From: Tiliqua scincoides | Taxonomy: Eukaryota; Chordata; Lepidosauria; Squamata; Scincidae | Direction of reading: 5' to 3' | DNA length: 64,000 nt | Assembly (NCBI RefSeq): GCF_035046505.1 | Contig: NC_089822.1 | Coordinates: forward strand, 116,577,307 to 116,641,306 | Shown here: piece by piece, positions 1-11,334 of the stretch | Layout of the letters: each line of letters begins with the position of its first letter | Numbering within the stretch: the first letter of the stretch is position 1 | Program-made: the position numbers and the translations under genes | The notes under the pieces: generated by a model | What the model saw: the letters and a program-made list of their open reading frames with translations, nothing else | Database searches by the model: none | What the model was told of the DNA's origin: nothing

Positions 1-304
1 ATTGGTCACATAATTTGGGCTAATTTTGTCTTTTATGGGTTTCTCCCAGGAAGGTGGTCGTTCTGCCACAGATGCAAAATGAGGGAAATACATCTTTCAG
101 ACCCAGTCCCAAGAAAATGAGTGATACTTGAATCCCACTAAAATTAATGGAATGTGCAAGTCACAATTAATGTAAGTCTCATTGATTTCAATGGGATTTA
201 AAAGCAATGGGATTTAATTATTTTTTTTCTTGACTGGGATCATTATGTTCAGATTAAATCAAAAGCAAACTAAAAATTTTAGTGCTTTCTGCTTTGTGAT
301 GTCA

Positions 305-763
305 GGCAACCCAATCCTAACCAGTACTGGAGCAGCCAGATGGCACGGTAACCAGTGCTAGTTGGGAACCAGCTGAAGGTCTCCTTCAGGCAAGATTCAG
401 CAACAACCCATATGTTGCTTACCCCAAGTAACAACCCAGCCAGCCCTATGGGGCTACTCAGACCTCCACTAGCTATATAGCTGGTGGAAGTCCAAGCAGC
501 CTGATGTAATACCAGGAGGCCCAAGAGCAGGATCAGGACACAGTGGAGGAGGTCTCCACTGATCCTGTTCCCTTCCATCCCCCCGTTCCGCTATCCCCTG
601 CACAGAAACAGATCCTACCTCTGCCAGCAGCCCTGGGTTGGGATGTAGCGTCAGCAGGGTGGCTCAAGCCTCCCCTCATCGCAAACATGCCTTATGGCAC
701 ATTTGTGACACACTAGGCCAGTGCAGCAGCCACTGTGTGGGCACAGCATTCCTTAGGATTGCA
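305..763. mobile_element. Harbinger-like MITE, long form (family A)
   Basis: The ends read GCAACCCAATCCTAACC on the left and CCTTAGGATTGC on the right, the same inverted ends as the shorter family A copies in this window. The inside (CTATATAGCTGGTGGAAGTC and what follows) resembles 2340-2600, which points to a ~460-bp relative of the family. No coding capacity was seen. Limits are approximate and no clear target duplication was found. Confidence 0.5.
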
Positions 764-823
764 TTTTCAGTTATTTGAAGGATTCTTCATATGTCTCCCC
801 TTTTTAAATTGCAGTGCGTTTAT

Positions 824-910
824 GCCTGTTGATGTTATAGTTTTTTCTCTTGTAAACCACTTTGAGGGGAAAGCTTTGAATAAATTAAATTAAAAAATTT
901 AAAAAATAAA
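824..910 (+). repeat. SINE/LINE 3'-end fragment with A/T-rich tail
   Basis: The stretch TGTAAACCACTTTGAGGGG followed by AATAAATTAAATTAA resembles the tail of the SINE-like family seen more completely at 6756-7029 (GTAAACCGCTTTGTGAAC then TATATAAATACTG). Only the 3' part is present. Confidence 0.4.
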
Positions 911-1984
911 AGTGGTAATAAAAATGTAGTCACTTTACATTTCTTCATATGCAGCATTCATTGGAAGAACTTTATTTGTAGGTTTTAGTGCACTTTACTC
1001 ATAATGCCTACTATTGTTTGAGATGATGTACAAATTTTACTTCCTTAACATTAAAACAAAGTTGTCCAAAATTTCTAGCAGTCAATACAGTTTCTCATAC
1101 TAATTAAACATGTTAGTTTGTTGCACAGAAGAAGCCTGGTATTTTATTTCTGGATATAATATTTACATGCTAGCAAAATGCTATATTATGAGAAACGTCT
1201 GTCTGTCTTGTATAGTGTGGAATCCCTCGAGGACACGTTTGTATATCTGTGTGGAGATTCACTTGTATATCTCAAGTATATTTACTTGAAGTGTTTATAT
1301 CCTGCCTACCAACCAAAGTTCTCAAGGTAGCTTACCATTTCTTTACATTTACATGCTGGATTTTAGAAATTCTCACTGAACAAGACTTTCCCTTTCAAGC
1401 TACTAAGGATGTCTCATGTGGCTCCTGGTATCAGGTGGTAGTGACACAAGAGGCACTTGTGGGGGGGGAGGGAAGAGGCAAAGATGTTTACAAGCCATTC
1501 AGATGCCCCAGCTGCCATTCTGCTGCTGAATCTCCAGACCATAGCTGTTCTTACAAGAAATAACCCTGGTCAGTGAAGCCCTGGCCATCCAACGTCATGG
1601 AAAGCACTGCAATAATGTCCTGAAGTGCACTTCAGTTGTCGCTACAGGAATGAATTTTATCATTGTTTATAAATATATGCACAGGATTGGTCCCTGCCCT
1701 GATGATAGGTCTGCACCCTGAGGAGCTCACAAATTAGAAATAGACACAGCAGAGAAAGGGGAGGGGAAAGGAGTGGTGGCAGTGTAATCATGGGAAGAAT
1801 ATGCAGTTATTTCATATACACCTACTTAGTTGAAGAGAACTAGGGCGTTGTGCCAAATATGTGTTTTGAGGAGGGATTTGAATAGAGCAGACAAGCAGCC
1901 ATTGGGCGGGTGATCTGGGAGGGAATTCCTAATAACGGGCATGAAGGAAAAAAATGAAGTCATTTGAGGGAGTAGAAGAGCTTT
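911..1984. other. Intergenic stretch, no gene recognised
   Basis: I see no convincing exon, RNA gene or intact element. Open frames here (for example 1249-1563) have no recognisable domain and no splice context. The part around 1690-1830 has the look of an old interspersed repeat, but I cannot name it. Confidence 0.4.
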
Positions 1985-2070
1985 GGATGGCAGGCGGTCC
2001 AATCCGGCTACGGGGGGGGGGGGGGTTGGACTACATGAATAGGTCCCTTCCAACTCTATGATTCTACGAT
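1985..2070 (+). mobile_element. CR1 LINE 3' end fragment
   Basis: After a G-run, the sequence GGTTGGACTACATGAATAGG and then CCCTTCCAACTCTATGATTC is the classic reptile/bird CR1 3' terminus, ending in ATTCTACGATG. The reverse complement of the same terminus occurs near 39875. Only the 3' end is present, as is usual for 5'-truncated CR1 copies. Confidence 0.65.
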
Positions 2071-2611
2071 GCAAGCAACTCTCCAAGTCCTGCCCCAGCC
2101 AGGCCGCCCTGGGCCCTCTGGAGGCCTTCTAAGGTTTAAACCCCACTTTTGGTTTTTGGACATAAACTGGAAGTGGGTTTTTAAGACCTCCCCCCAGAGT
2201 CTACAACCTTCTCAGCCCTCCAAAGCCCTCTGCATGGGGCTGAGGAAGGCGGCACCCCTTGCAAGCATGGCACCCCAGTGCATTTGCCCCTCTTGACCCT
2301 CCTAGTTACGCCTAGTGTCAAGCTGCAGCCTGCCCTATGGGGCTTCTCGGATCCACACCAGGTATTTAGCTGGTGCAAATCTGGGAAGACTGATGTAACA
2401 CTGGGAGGGATGGGGTTAGGATATGGCAGAGGAGGCCTCTGTAGATCCTACCCTCCTCTCGGACCTGATCCGTCCCCCATTTTGCCCAGAAACACTCTTC
2501 CCCATCTTCCCACACCCTTGCACCACCTGGCCTACCTACTGCATTCAGCGCTGCTTCTGGATGCAGCATTGGCACTGCCAGCTCACAAGTAGTTGCAGAG
2601 GTGCTTTACAG

Positions 2612-3760
2612 CAGTGGTGTCACTAGGATTTGCATTACCCAGCGTGGGAGGCCTGCGTGTCACCCCATGCAGTGGGCGGGGCAATGCCCCAGGTGGTGGG
2701 TGTGGTGATGTACCCTTGCCCCGCCCCCACTGGTTTTTTGGCTGTACCTTTTGTTAGAACACAGGTATTTCAATGTGGTTTGTTTCACTGCATTCTGCAT
2801 GAAATTACACATTGATTGATATATATGATGGTATTATTCCTCCAAATTCTGATTTTAGTGATTTTGAAAACTTGTAGAGTCTCACACACACACACCCCAT
2901 GTCAACTTACTAACATCTTATTGCAGAAAAGTGTGGGTAGAATTGCAGCCTGTGAGCTCAAGTCTATGCGTGTCTACTCAGAAGTCCCATACTTGTCAAT
3001 GGAGCTTACTCTGAAGTCTGCCTGCAATAACAACCCCCCAAAAGAATCAATGAGATTTTCAGCCCACCCCAGTGCCCAGTTTAAAGTTCTTCTATTTCAG
3101 GCATATCAAGATAAAGACTCACCTGGCTTTGCAAGTGCAAAATAGAAAACTTTCCCCTTACCAGTTCAAGCCTCTTTTTTTGTCCTTCTTAGTGGGGGGG
3201 GAGGGGAGACTGCCTTCTGGAGCATTTGTTGCACTCCAGCTCCATCAGATCGGGACCATTCTGGTGTCCTCACATTCCCCTTTACCTAGCCTGACCACCA
3301 GCCAATGCATGTCTGCCTACCTGCGAGTAAACACGACCATGAGGCTGCTTTACTTTCCATAGGGCTCAATACACTTGCAGCTGGGAGGGAAGAAGGGACC
3401 TCCTTCTCGGGTGTTTTGGGGGGCTGCATTCATTGGATCAGGACCGTTCTGACCTTGTTGGAGTCCTCTCAGCCTGCCCTTTCCGATGGACTAATGCAAG
3501 TAAACGCGCGATACGGATCACTTTCACTTTCCATAGGGCTCCAGGCATTTTTTCTTTCCAGTTTTTTAGCCATAACTCTTGATGGAAAGGAGCTATTTTG
3601 CACTAGTTTTTTGCATTCCGCTGGACATTCTGCATCCAACGGTGTATGACATGATGGGATAGCTCCTAAAGCCGTGATTTTAGTGCGTCATCCCCCCAGG
3701 GTGCGTCACCCCCCCGACGCATCACCCGGTGCGGCCCGCACCCCCCTAGCGACGCCACTG
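2612..3760. mobile_element. hAT DNA transposon, non-autonomous, 1.15 kb
   Basis: The left end reads CAGTGGTGTCACTAGG and the right end CCTAGCGACGCCACTG, imperfect inverted repeats of each other. The element is flanked by an exact 8-bp duplication CTTTACAG (2604-2611 and 3761-3768), as expected for hAT transposition. No transposase frame is visible. It sits inside another repeat: flanks 2330-2604 and 3769-3830 match the inside of the family A element at 305-763, so this is a nested insertion. A relic of family B lies within it near 2940-3060. Confidence 0.85.
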
Positions 3761-3768
3761 CTTTACAG

Positions 3769-6755
3769 CACATTTGGAACACTCTTAACCAGCACAGGGA
3801 CAGCTGCACCACTCTGGCAGCCATTTGAATTGTGCTTTGAGGGAGGGTGATAGAGCAGGAGGAACAAGGAACAAGGACAGGAGTGTAATGCAATTTGAGA
3901 GCAGAGAGGTAAAGGGGGCAAATCCACAGAGGGCTTGTAAGAGAGTCAGCTGTACAAATACGAAGGAGCCCCAGCAGTGTAAAAAGATAAAAAGTGAGGT
4001 TTAGAGTGACTCTACATCTGAACTGGAAAAAGATAGGATAGTACTTCAAACAGATCTAGAGGGTGACAAAGTGTGCAGCTTGCATTGCAGGTACAGCAGT
4101 GGTCTGGAACACTTAGCAATTTTGACCAAGACCACTTGCTTCAGAAAATCAAGATGGCTTCAATATTAAATACATGTATAGGTATATTCAGATTCATGCC
4201 ACACAAAGATATAGCCAAACCTCAGGCAGCTCATTGGCAGGAAGTATCTGTCTTCTTGCTGCTTCTCCCACTTCTTGGATTCGAAAAGAGGGGAACACAA
4301 GGGAAGAGGCAGTATGGAGGCGAGCGGTGAGCTAGAGAGTCTCAAAGGAGACACACTAGCCTAACACTCTCCTCTCCTCCCTACTGTCTCTTCCCCTCCA
4401 TTCTCTCTTCCTTTAGGAAGCCAAGAAGTGGGAAGAGGTAGGGCAGAGAAGGAGACTGCTGTATTCGCAGACAAAAGTGATGGTAGTATATGCTGCATCG
4501 CCTCATGCACTGGAAGGTCTTGGGTCAGCCCGAGTTTGAGAAAGGGCTGTGTTAAAAACTAGAAGGGTATGTGTTATTGCATTGGTTTTTACATTCATCT
4601 CCATCAGCCTTACCTGGGACTCTCCTTTTCTAGAGCTGCCTCCATCAGTGACCATTCCACCTTATCATTGCAATAAATTGAGTGAACCCTCAATTTAATT
4701 GGCTAATGGTGGGAAGGAGTGTTAGTTAATGCTGAAAGTCTGTTAGATTATTATTAAGAATACTTATATGACACTTTTCAGCTAGAGTAGTTCACAAAGT
4801 GGTTTACATAATAAAAATCAATCAATGGTTCCCTCCCCCCCCCCCCAATGGCTCACAATCTTTAAAAAAAAAAATACAGGACACCAACAACAGCTACAAA
4901 GACCCTATGCTGGGGCAAAGAGGGATAGTTACTCTCTCTTACCTAAATCTGGTATGCTCCCTGGGGCATTTCGTGGGCCACTGTGAGATACAGGAAGCTG
5001 GACTAGATGGGCCTATGGCCTGATCCAGCGGGGCTGTTCTTATATAAGAGAACACCACTTTAAAAGCTGCCTCTTTACTCTTTACAGTTAGCAAGGGTTA
5101 AAAATAAAGCCATAAGCTTTAAACTGTTGCAATGACTGCCAAAGAGAAACCTGTGACCCTCCCTCTTCATGCCAAATTTGCTTTGAAGGCAATGGACATG
5201 CTCATGAACAAAATGTACATGACTAGTTTTTAATGGAGCAGAAAATGTTCGTTTTTTCCAAAGTCTTTTAAGCCAGTCTGTTCACTGTATGTTACATTAC
5301 ATAACTCCCCATCATTTTTTCATTGTATCATGTGTATTAGATCACCAGAGGACAAGGCCTGTGCTTTTTAAACAAATGTTTGTACAGTACCTAGAAAATA
5401 TAGGCACATTAACTATTTAGGCAATTTAAATAATAAAATCATCATCTCAGAAGGTGCTTGTGGAATTTAGATATGGACAGACTGTAAGTATTCAGACAGA
5501 AAACTAATTTGGATCTGGCAAGTTCTGCAGCTTTCAGTTCTTGAAATAAATGTTGGTATTGTTGATGTTGTGGAACCATCTTTCAGTGTCATGGCTAAAA
5601 CATATACCTCTCTAGTTACCTAGATGGAGAGTGTCTTTACTTTTGTAAATTGAGGTAATTACTCAGTGTGATCTTATCTCATGGAAATTTTCCCATCTAG
5701 AGTGCCACTGCCAAGGTGTGCATACATGCATAGGTGTGCTGGGCAGATTACATTTCACCTGCCTTGTCAAGTTAGATTAACCTTGCCCCCAAATTAATTC
5801 ACTGGCTTCCTACAGTCACTTTGCATCCATGCCTGACTGAGATGGAAGGAATAATACAGTGGTTGTTGTAGATAATTTGTTTGTTGGCATGGTGAGAGCT
5901 GAGGACTCTGTTTTTTTGAAATCTGTATTTTTGCTAAATACTTCAAATGCAACAAAAAGTTGAACTGAGAGAAGGTGTTATTACATTTTTTTCACTTGAA
6001 CACCAGACAAATTATAGTCATCAAACCATAATGGATGTTATGATTGGACATCATAATGTCCAATTCGTAGTGGTTTTGCGTGAAAAATACTCCCCTGGAC
6101 TGCATTCTTGGGATTGGATTCACTGGATTCATTGAAGCCTCTTTTCTGATGGGTCTTCAGAGGCATTGCACATCCGCCTCTGGCCGCCAGAAGTTTTCTA
6201 CCTAAGGGAACCTTATAAATGTGGGTTATTTTTCTTTACAGGGCAATCCTTAGTTGCTGTTATGACAGTTTATTGCCCAGGGAACTCAAGATGCTCTGGT
6301 ATATACATGTGGAAAATAGGAATCCTGAGAAGCAGGAAGGAATTTTGTCTGGAAAGTCAAAAATAAAGATGAGAATAGATTAGAACTTTGCTCTTCACAA
6401 CCACCAGCCAAGTTCCTCTTACCTCCAGCTAGCCTTTCCATACAGACCTTTCCATTATGAGGCAGCTAGTGCCTGATGAGAAATGCTAACACAGGAGCAA
6501 CTGCACATAACTAATTAGCTATAAGAATTTACATAAACTCAGCATGCTCAGTACAGGAATATTCACTAGCTTGCAACTTAACAACCCCAATTTGAAGACA
6601 CACAGAGTTAAAGTGTAAAAAGGTAACAACAGTGACTACAATGAGTACAGTATTGTGAAACAAATACAGTATTGTGAAACAAACCATGTTATGACACTTT
6701 CCTGAAGAACTGAGGGGCATTCTTACAACTTTGCAACTGAATGTTGCATAATCCA
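3769..6755. other. Intergenic stretch with repeat fragments
   Basis: No gene is supported. The stretch contains a CR1 3' end (separate entry), a SINE-like 3' end in reverse at about 4745-4870 (TTCACAAAGTGGTTTACATA), a short C-run at 4832-4846 and an A-run at 4862-4874. From 5045 to 6750 I recognise nothing. Confidence 0.5.
4950..5049 (+). mobile_element. CR1 LINE 3' end fragment
   Basis: The sequence runs from GCTCCCTGGGGCATTTCGTG through GGACTAGATGGGCCTATGGC to GATCCAGCGGGGCTGTTCTT. This is the same 3' terminus seen in the longer CR1 copies at 35285-36085 and 44700-45258. Strongly 5'-truncated. Confidence 0.75.
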
Positions 6756-7029
6756 ACCCCTGCTAATTGGGTAAGAAGCAGTTTTTCAAGTGGGTGCTCC
6801 TTTTTTTAGCAGGGGGAGAGTAACTGACCCACCTCACCCCAGCAGTGTCTGTTCTAGTGGCTGTCTTTTGCCACTGTTGGTATTCTAGTGGTATTCTTTT
6901 GCATCTTTTTAGATTGTGAGCCCTTTTGGGACAGGGAGCCATTTAGTTATTTGATTTTTCTCTGTAAACCGCTTTGTGAACTTTTAGTTGAAAAGTGGTA
7001 TATAAATACTGTTAATAATAATAATAATC
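6756..7029 (+). mobile_element. SINE-like element with (TAA)n tail, near full length
   Basis: About 270 bp from CCCCTGCTAATTGGGTAAG through TTTTTAGATTGTGAGCCC and GTAAACCGCTTTGTGAAC to GGTATATAAATACTGTTAAT, ending in TAATAATAATAAT. Two further long copies lie at 8063-8475 (minus) and 8462-8685 (plus), which share both ends, so this looks like a defined family. I did not find clear RNA polymerase III boxes, so the promoter type is open. Confidence 0.6.
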
Positions 7030-7128
7030 AGTTCATTTGCACCTTCTGGTTTTATCTCTGCATTCCTTTGCTTACTGAAAAATCACTGCTCTCAATGATA
7101 ATTCTCTCTCAATGCAGAGATCTAAGAG

Positions 7129-7292
7129 CCCAATCCTATCCAACTTTCCAGCGTTGATGCATCTATGCCTACAGGGTGCACACTGCATCCTAGGGTGGGG
7201 AGGCAGTCACAGAGGCCTCCTCAAAGGAAGGGGATATTTGCTCCTTTACTGCAGGGCTGCATTAACATGAAAGTTAAAATAGGATTGGGCCC
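7129..7292. mobile_element. Harbinger-like MITE, family A
   Basis: Inverted ends GAGCCCAATCCTATCCAAC and AATAGGATTGGGCCC, flanked by TAA on both sides (7126-7128, 7293-7295). A 3-bp TAA/TTA duplication is the hallmark of PIF/Harbinger insertions. 164 bp, no coding capacity. Confidence 0.8.
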
Positions 7293-7459
7293 TAAGTCTT
7301 CCAAGGTGACACCAGCTGTGCTCCCTAGCAATATTATTATTATTAATATTCCAAACTACATGAAACACAGTTGTTAACTGGTGCTGAGCAATTGATACAA
7401 GGTCCCAGCCTGAGACTTAAGTATCAACAAGGTACCGGTGCAATATGTACGATGTTCTT

Positions 7460-8045
7460 AAAAGTGCCATTTTTGGCAGAGCTAATGGTGTTATTTCAGT
7501 AAGCTGCAGTTGTTTAAAGTAATCCACAAAACTTTTCGGGATTGTTCCAAGTGCCACAATGACAACGGGGACCACTCTGGTATCTTTGGTCCATAGTTGT
7601 GTGATTTCAATGGCCAGGTCTCAGTATTTTTATTTTTTTCTAGTTTTTTCATCAACTCTGGCATCTCCAGGAATTCTAGTATCAACAAGGAAGAAGTTTC
7701 AATTTTCTATTATTGTCGTATCAGGTGTATTATATTCAAGGTGATGGTCCATTTGTATTTTAAAGTCCCACAGGATCTTGACTTGTTCATTCTCCAACAC
7801 TTTCTCAACCTGATGTTCCCAAACATTTTTCGATGCTGACAAATTATACTTTTTACATAATGACCGGTGGATTAATTTTGCAACTCTATCGTGTCTGACT
7901 TTGTAATCCATCTGTGAGATCTTACTACATTCACATATCAGATGAGACACAGTCTCACCTTTTTCTTGGCAAAGTCTGCACTTGGGGATTTCACCTACTT
8001 TTTGATTTTGAACCTTTATAACACTTGTTTGCAGTGCCTGTTCTT
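7460..8045 (-). mobile_element. R4-clade-like LINE, C-terminal endonuclease remnant
   Basis: Read on the minus strand, 7985-7700 encodes a CRLCQEKGETVSHLICEC zinc knuckle (CxxC...H...C), then RHDRVAKLIH, a WEHQVEKVLEN segment, ILWDFKIQMD and a TPD motif. In LINEs with a restriction-like endonuclease (R2/R4/Dong group) this order, Cys/His knuckle followed by a PD...D nuclease core, ends the polyprotein. A stop follows shortly after the TPD segment, and further fragments (GDARV, then DQRYQSGP-like, then FCGLL-like) continue in shifted frames towards 7490, so the copy is dead. Clade assignment is from recalled motifs, not from a search. Confidence 0.6.
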
Positions 8046-8062
8046 TTGCAGCCTAATCATGA

Positions 8063-8475
8063 TTATCATTAATCCACTTTTCAAAGTTCACAAAGCAGTT
8101 TACAGACAAAATAACTAAATAGCTCCCAGTCCCAAAAGGGCTCACAATCTAAAAAGATGCAGAAGAAACACCAGTAAAGAAAAGCTACTAGAAAAGCCAC
8201 CAAGTTGGGGTGAAGAGGGACAGTTAGGGCCCAATCACATCCAACTTTCCAACTCTGGTGCAGCTGCAATGCAGCCCTGAGGTAAGGGAACAAATGTTCC
8301 CACACCTTGAGGAGGCCTCTGTGACTGTCTCTCCACCACAGGATGCAGCGTACACCCATTGGCACAGTTGCATCGGCACTGGAAAATTGTATAGGATTGG
8401 GCCCTTATTCTCCCCCTGAATTCTCCCCTAGATATCACAACTGCAGGTATCAAGCAGCTACTGGTTTCCCCTGCT
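8063..8475 (-). mobile_element. SINE-like element interrupted by a family A MITE
   Basis: In reverse orientation this is the family at 6756-7029: TTCACAAAGCAGTTTACAGA near the low-coordinate end and CTGTCCCTCTTCACCCC just before the interruption. The MITE at 8227-8404 has landed at a TTA in its 5' part. This gives an order of events: the SINE-like copy is older than the MITE. Confidence 0.6.
8227..8404. mobile_element. Harbinger-like MITE, family A
   Basis: Ends GGGCCCAATCACATCCAAC and TGTATAGGATTGGGCCC are near-perfect inverted repeats. TTA flanks both sides (8224-8226, 8405-8407). 178 bp with a core (ATGCAGCCCTGAGGTAAGGG) shared with the copies at 18803, 39437 and 51853. Confidence 0.85.
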
Positions 8476-8685
8476 AATTGGGCAAGAGGCACTTTTCAAG
8501 CTGTGATCCCCTTATATTTAGCAGGGGAGAGTAACTGTCCCTTTTCACCCCAGCAAAGTGTCTTTTCTAGTGGCTGTTTTGCATCTTTTGCATGAGCCCC
8601 TTTAGGAGCCATTTAATTTTGTCTGTAAACCACTTTGTGAACTTTTTGGTTAAAAAGCGGTATATAAACACTGTTTAATAATATC
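8462..8685 (+). mobile_element. SINE-like element with (TAA)n tail
   Basis: Starts TTTCCCCTGCTAATTGGGCA and ends GCGGTATATAAACACTGTTT then AATAATAT. It is a second plus-strand copy of the 6756-7029 family with small internal deletions. Confidence 0.6.
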
Positions 8686-8689
8686 AAGA

Positions 8690-10130
8690 AGCCTAGCACA
8701 AGCAGTGTATCCAGTTCACAGCACAATAGGAACACACACACAAAGAAACAAGGGTCTTGTACTGACAATTACCATTATTATTTTTAACATTCCGAGTGCA
8801 CCAGCATTTCTTCAAGACAAGACAAAATCTTCTCCCTTCTTGAATTTTCAACTTGGAATTGGATATCCCATACTTCCTTCATGGCAAGCAACAGTGACTG
8901 GAGAATGCTGCTGCATTTGAGAAGGATGCAGCTATTACTGCTAAGACCACAAATAGTTATTCCTGGTTTTGGTACCATGGACACTGTCCCTTTCATTTCA
9001 CTTCCTCTAGTGTGCTTAGAACTCCTTCTGGAAACTGGTTTTAATAATTAACCCTAAAACTACCATTTTGTACTGTGATCCCCACAGTAATAGGAACACT
9101 GCCTCCAAGGAAGGTTTCAGTGGTAAAATTCTAACATAAGAATATTTCAGTTCTGCTACCCAATAGGCTGTGGAGTAAGGATGCTGGTAAAATTAATTCA
9201 TATACATGCTTCAAGAGCATTGGATCTCAGCTGATATGGGATACCCCAAGTAAGAGGGTAAAACATGACACCTAAGAAGTTATTTTGAGAATGGAAAATG
9301 ATCTCTCTCCCCCCAACCACCCAAACATCCTGCGTAATGGAACCAAAGGCCTCACAATGGAAAATGCACAGTAATCGATTCAAGGTTATGGGGGCTCTGT
9401 GGTGAGCTAGATTCCACAATCTCATGTGGTCTGACTCATGGCCATTCGCTCTTGCTCATGTGCAACTACAGGGTGCAAGACAGGGTGCAGCTCATGTTCA
9501 ACTACAAAGGCTTCCTATGTTTGGATAAGCTCACAACATCCTTCCAGAGCAGTTACCTGATGTCCTTGTTTCCAGTGCAAAGAAAGCCTAAGGATGTATA
9601 ACTGCACTTGCTCATATAGATATCCTTTGTTATTATATTGTTATCCCCACCCTTCCTCCAGGGAACTCACAGCGTTATGCATGGTTCTCCCTCTGCCCGC
9701 TTTCTTCTCCCACCAACCAGGCTGAGAGAGTGACTGGCCCTTGAGCTTCAGCCGCTAAACTCATCAAATTGAAATTAAACTCACCACTGAACACCATTCT
9801 TACTCCATCCCTCTAGCCACTGCACCCTGCTAAATGTTACCTTTGCCTCTCCCTTTCATCTCCATACTTTGCTATATCATCCACTGTCAAAAGAAAATGT
9901 ACCCATTTACTCAGAAGTCCCATTGACTTCAATGGTGCTTGCTCCCACATAAGCAAGCTCTGGAAACCTTAGATTGTAAAGTCCTTAGCCTTCTCTCCCC
10001 TGTCATACGGCAAAGGAACAAGCCATGTGATACACCCATGTGAAGACTTTTCAGGCACAGAGAAGCAGTCTGGGACAACTATATCACTGCAGGGGTTCTG
10101 AGATTGGCTGGTAGGGTAGCTAATTTGTAA
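8690..10130. other. Intergenic stretch, no gene recognised
   Basis: No exon or RNA gene is supported. At 9640-9760 the text resembles an ancient interspersed repeat (GGCTGAGAGAGTGACTGGCC), also seen at 20640-20800 (GGTTAGGTTGAGAGGCAGG). At 9905-9950 there is a relic of MITE family B (TTTACTCAGAAGTCCCATTG). Confidence 0.4.
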
Positions 10131-10142
10131 CATTCTCTAAGC

Positions 10143-10457
10143 TAGCAGTTCCCAAACTCCTCTGAGGGAGCTGGGACCGCTGTGAGTTGTTGCGTGGCAG
10201 GGCGATCTCAAACCAGAAATGAGTTCCTATAGCAGATCAGAGCTCAGTGCAGTCACATGGAGGGTCACAGAGGGGGCTGGGACCCTCCAGGAGACTTCAG
10301 GACACCCCCAGGTATGGTACAATGCCCCTGGGTCGCTGCAGCACCATGATCACTGTGGCGCCATCAGGAACCCATTCCTAGGCCACTCTCCTTAAGGGGG
10401 AATGGCCCATTTCCAGTTTCCCTGGTGAGTGGCAATCCACTAGTTTGGAAACCGCTG
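10143..10457. mobile_element. hAT MITE, 315 bp
   Basis: Ends TAGCAGTTCCCAAACT and AGTTTGGAAACCGCTG form inverted repeats. The flanking 8-bp duplication CTCTAAGC is exact (10135-10142, 10458-10465). Non-coding. Confidence 0.85.
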
Positions 10458-10949
10458 CTCTAAGCCCAATGGTTAGTGCAGCCTGAGCACTGTCCATCCA
10501 ACGAAACAATGTGGTGAGATCAAGAGTTAAAGCTTGTCTTAAAATAGATTAAAATGATTCCATTGGGGTTGAGATTGTTTCAAAGTGGATTGGGCAAGGA
10601 AGAAAAACTGAGCAGTAGTCAATGAACTGTTTCTTCTGGCCCTGAGCATGAGGCCAACTTTTAATTGATACACCCAACTACAGCAAACAGGCAGTGCTTG
10701 AAGAACAAACTGTGCAAAGTGTTCTCTGCACCAAGGGATGGATGATTGCGTTGGGTACTAAGGCCCCATGACAAATACATTACAACAAGCAAATGACGGC
10801 AGCTTGTGATGACTCTGTAAAGCTCATTTTAAGCCTGACAATTGAAGCTCAGTTTTTCATCCTTGTCATCCACCATGACTGAACATCTCACCACCCCATT
10901 TCTGCAACAGAAAGCAACCCAGAGACACAGGACATGTTCTCACTTTCCT

Positions 10950-10955
10950 TTTATT
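10950..10955 (-). terminator. SLC10A3: Poly(A) signal of SLC10A3
   Basis: AATAAA on the minus strand, about 380 nt past the SLC10A3 stop codon, followed (downstream on that strand) by a GT-rich stretch CATGTCCTGTGTCTC, as expected of a cleavage site. This gives a 3' UTR of roughly 400 nt. Confidence 0.6.
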
Positions 10956-11334
10956 CACACCCTGTATCCCCAGTGTAAGGAAGAAGAGAAAACAGGACCA
11001 TTCCCCACCTCCCAGTCTGTACAAGCACTAGCTTGAAGCTCCAGAGGCACCTCTTGCAATGTAGAAAAAACAAGTGGATTAAAAAAAAATTAAAAGAAAA
11101 AAAGGCCAGACAATGTAGATTCCCAAGACAACAGCCTTTGGGATGTGTCACTTCAAAGGGCCCCTTTGGTGCCCAAGCCACTCTCCAGGGGTTCAAGAGG
11201 TTGCAGTCTTGATACCTGCTCCCCTCTGAAGGGGGTGCCCCAAGTCCAGCTCCTAAGGCCTTTGGTATCTCTCCCTGCAGGCCCTGTATGAAGATAGACA
11301 TCTTTGGTTTCTGCCTCCCATTACCAAGAGGCAC

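Noticed and set aside
1249-1563. 104-codon frame as a possible small gene
   Set aside because: No ATG start (begins GTG), no domain, no splice sites or promoter features.
3666-4049. 127-codon minus-strand frame as a gene
   Set aside because: It crosses the right end of the hAT element and its target duplication, so it is repeat-derived chance coding.
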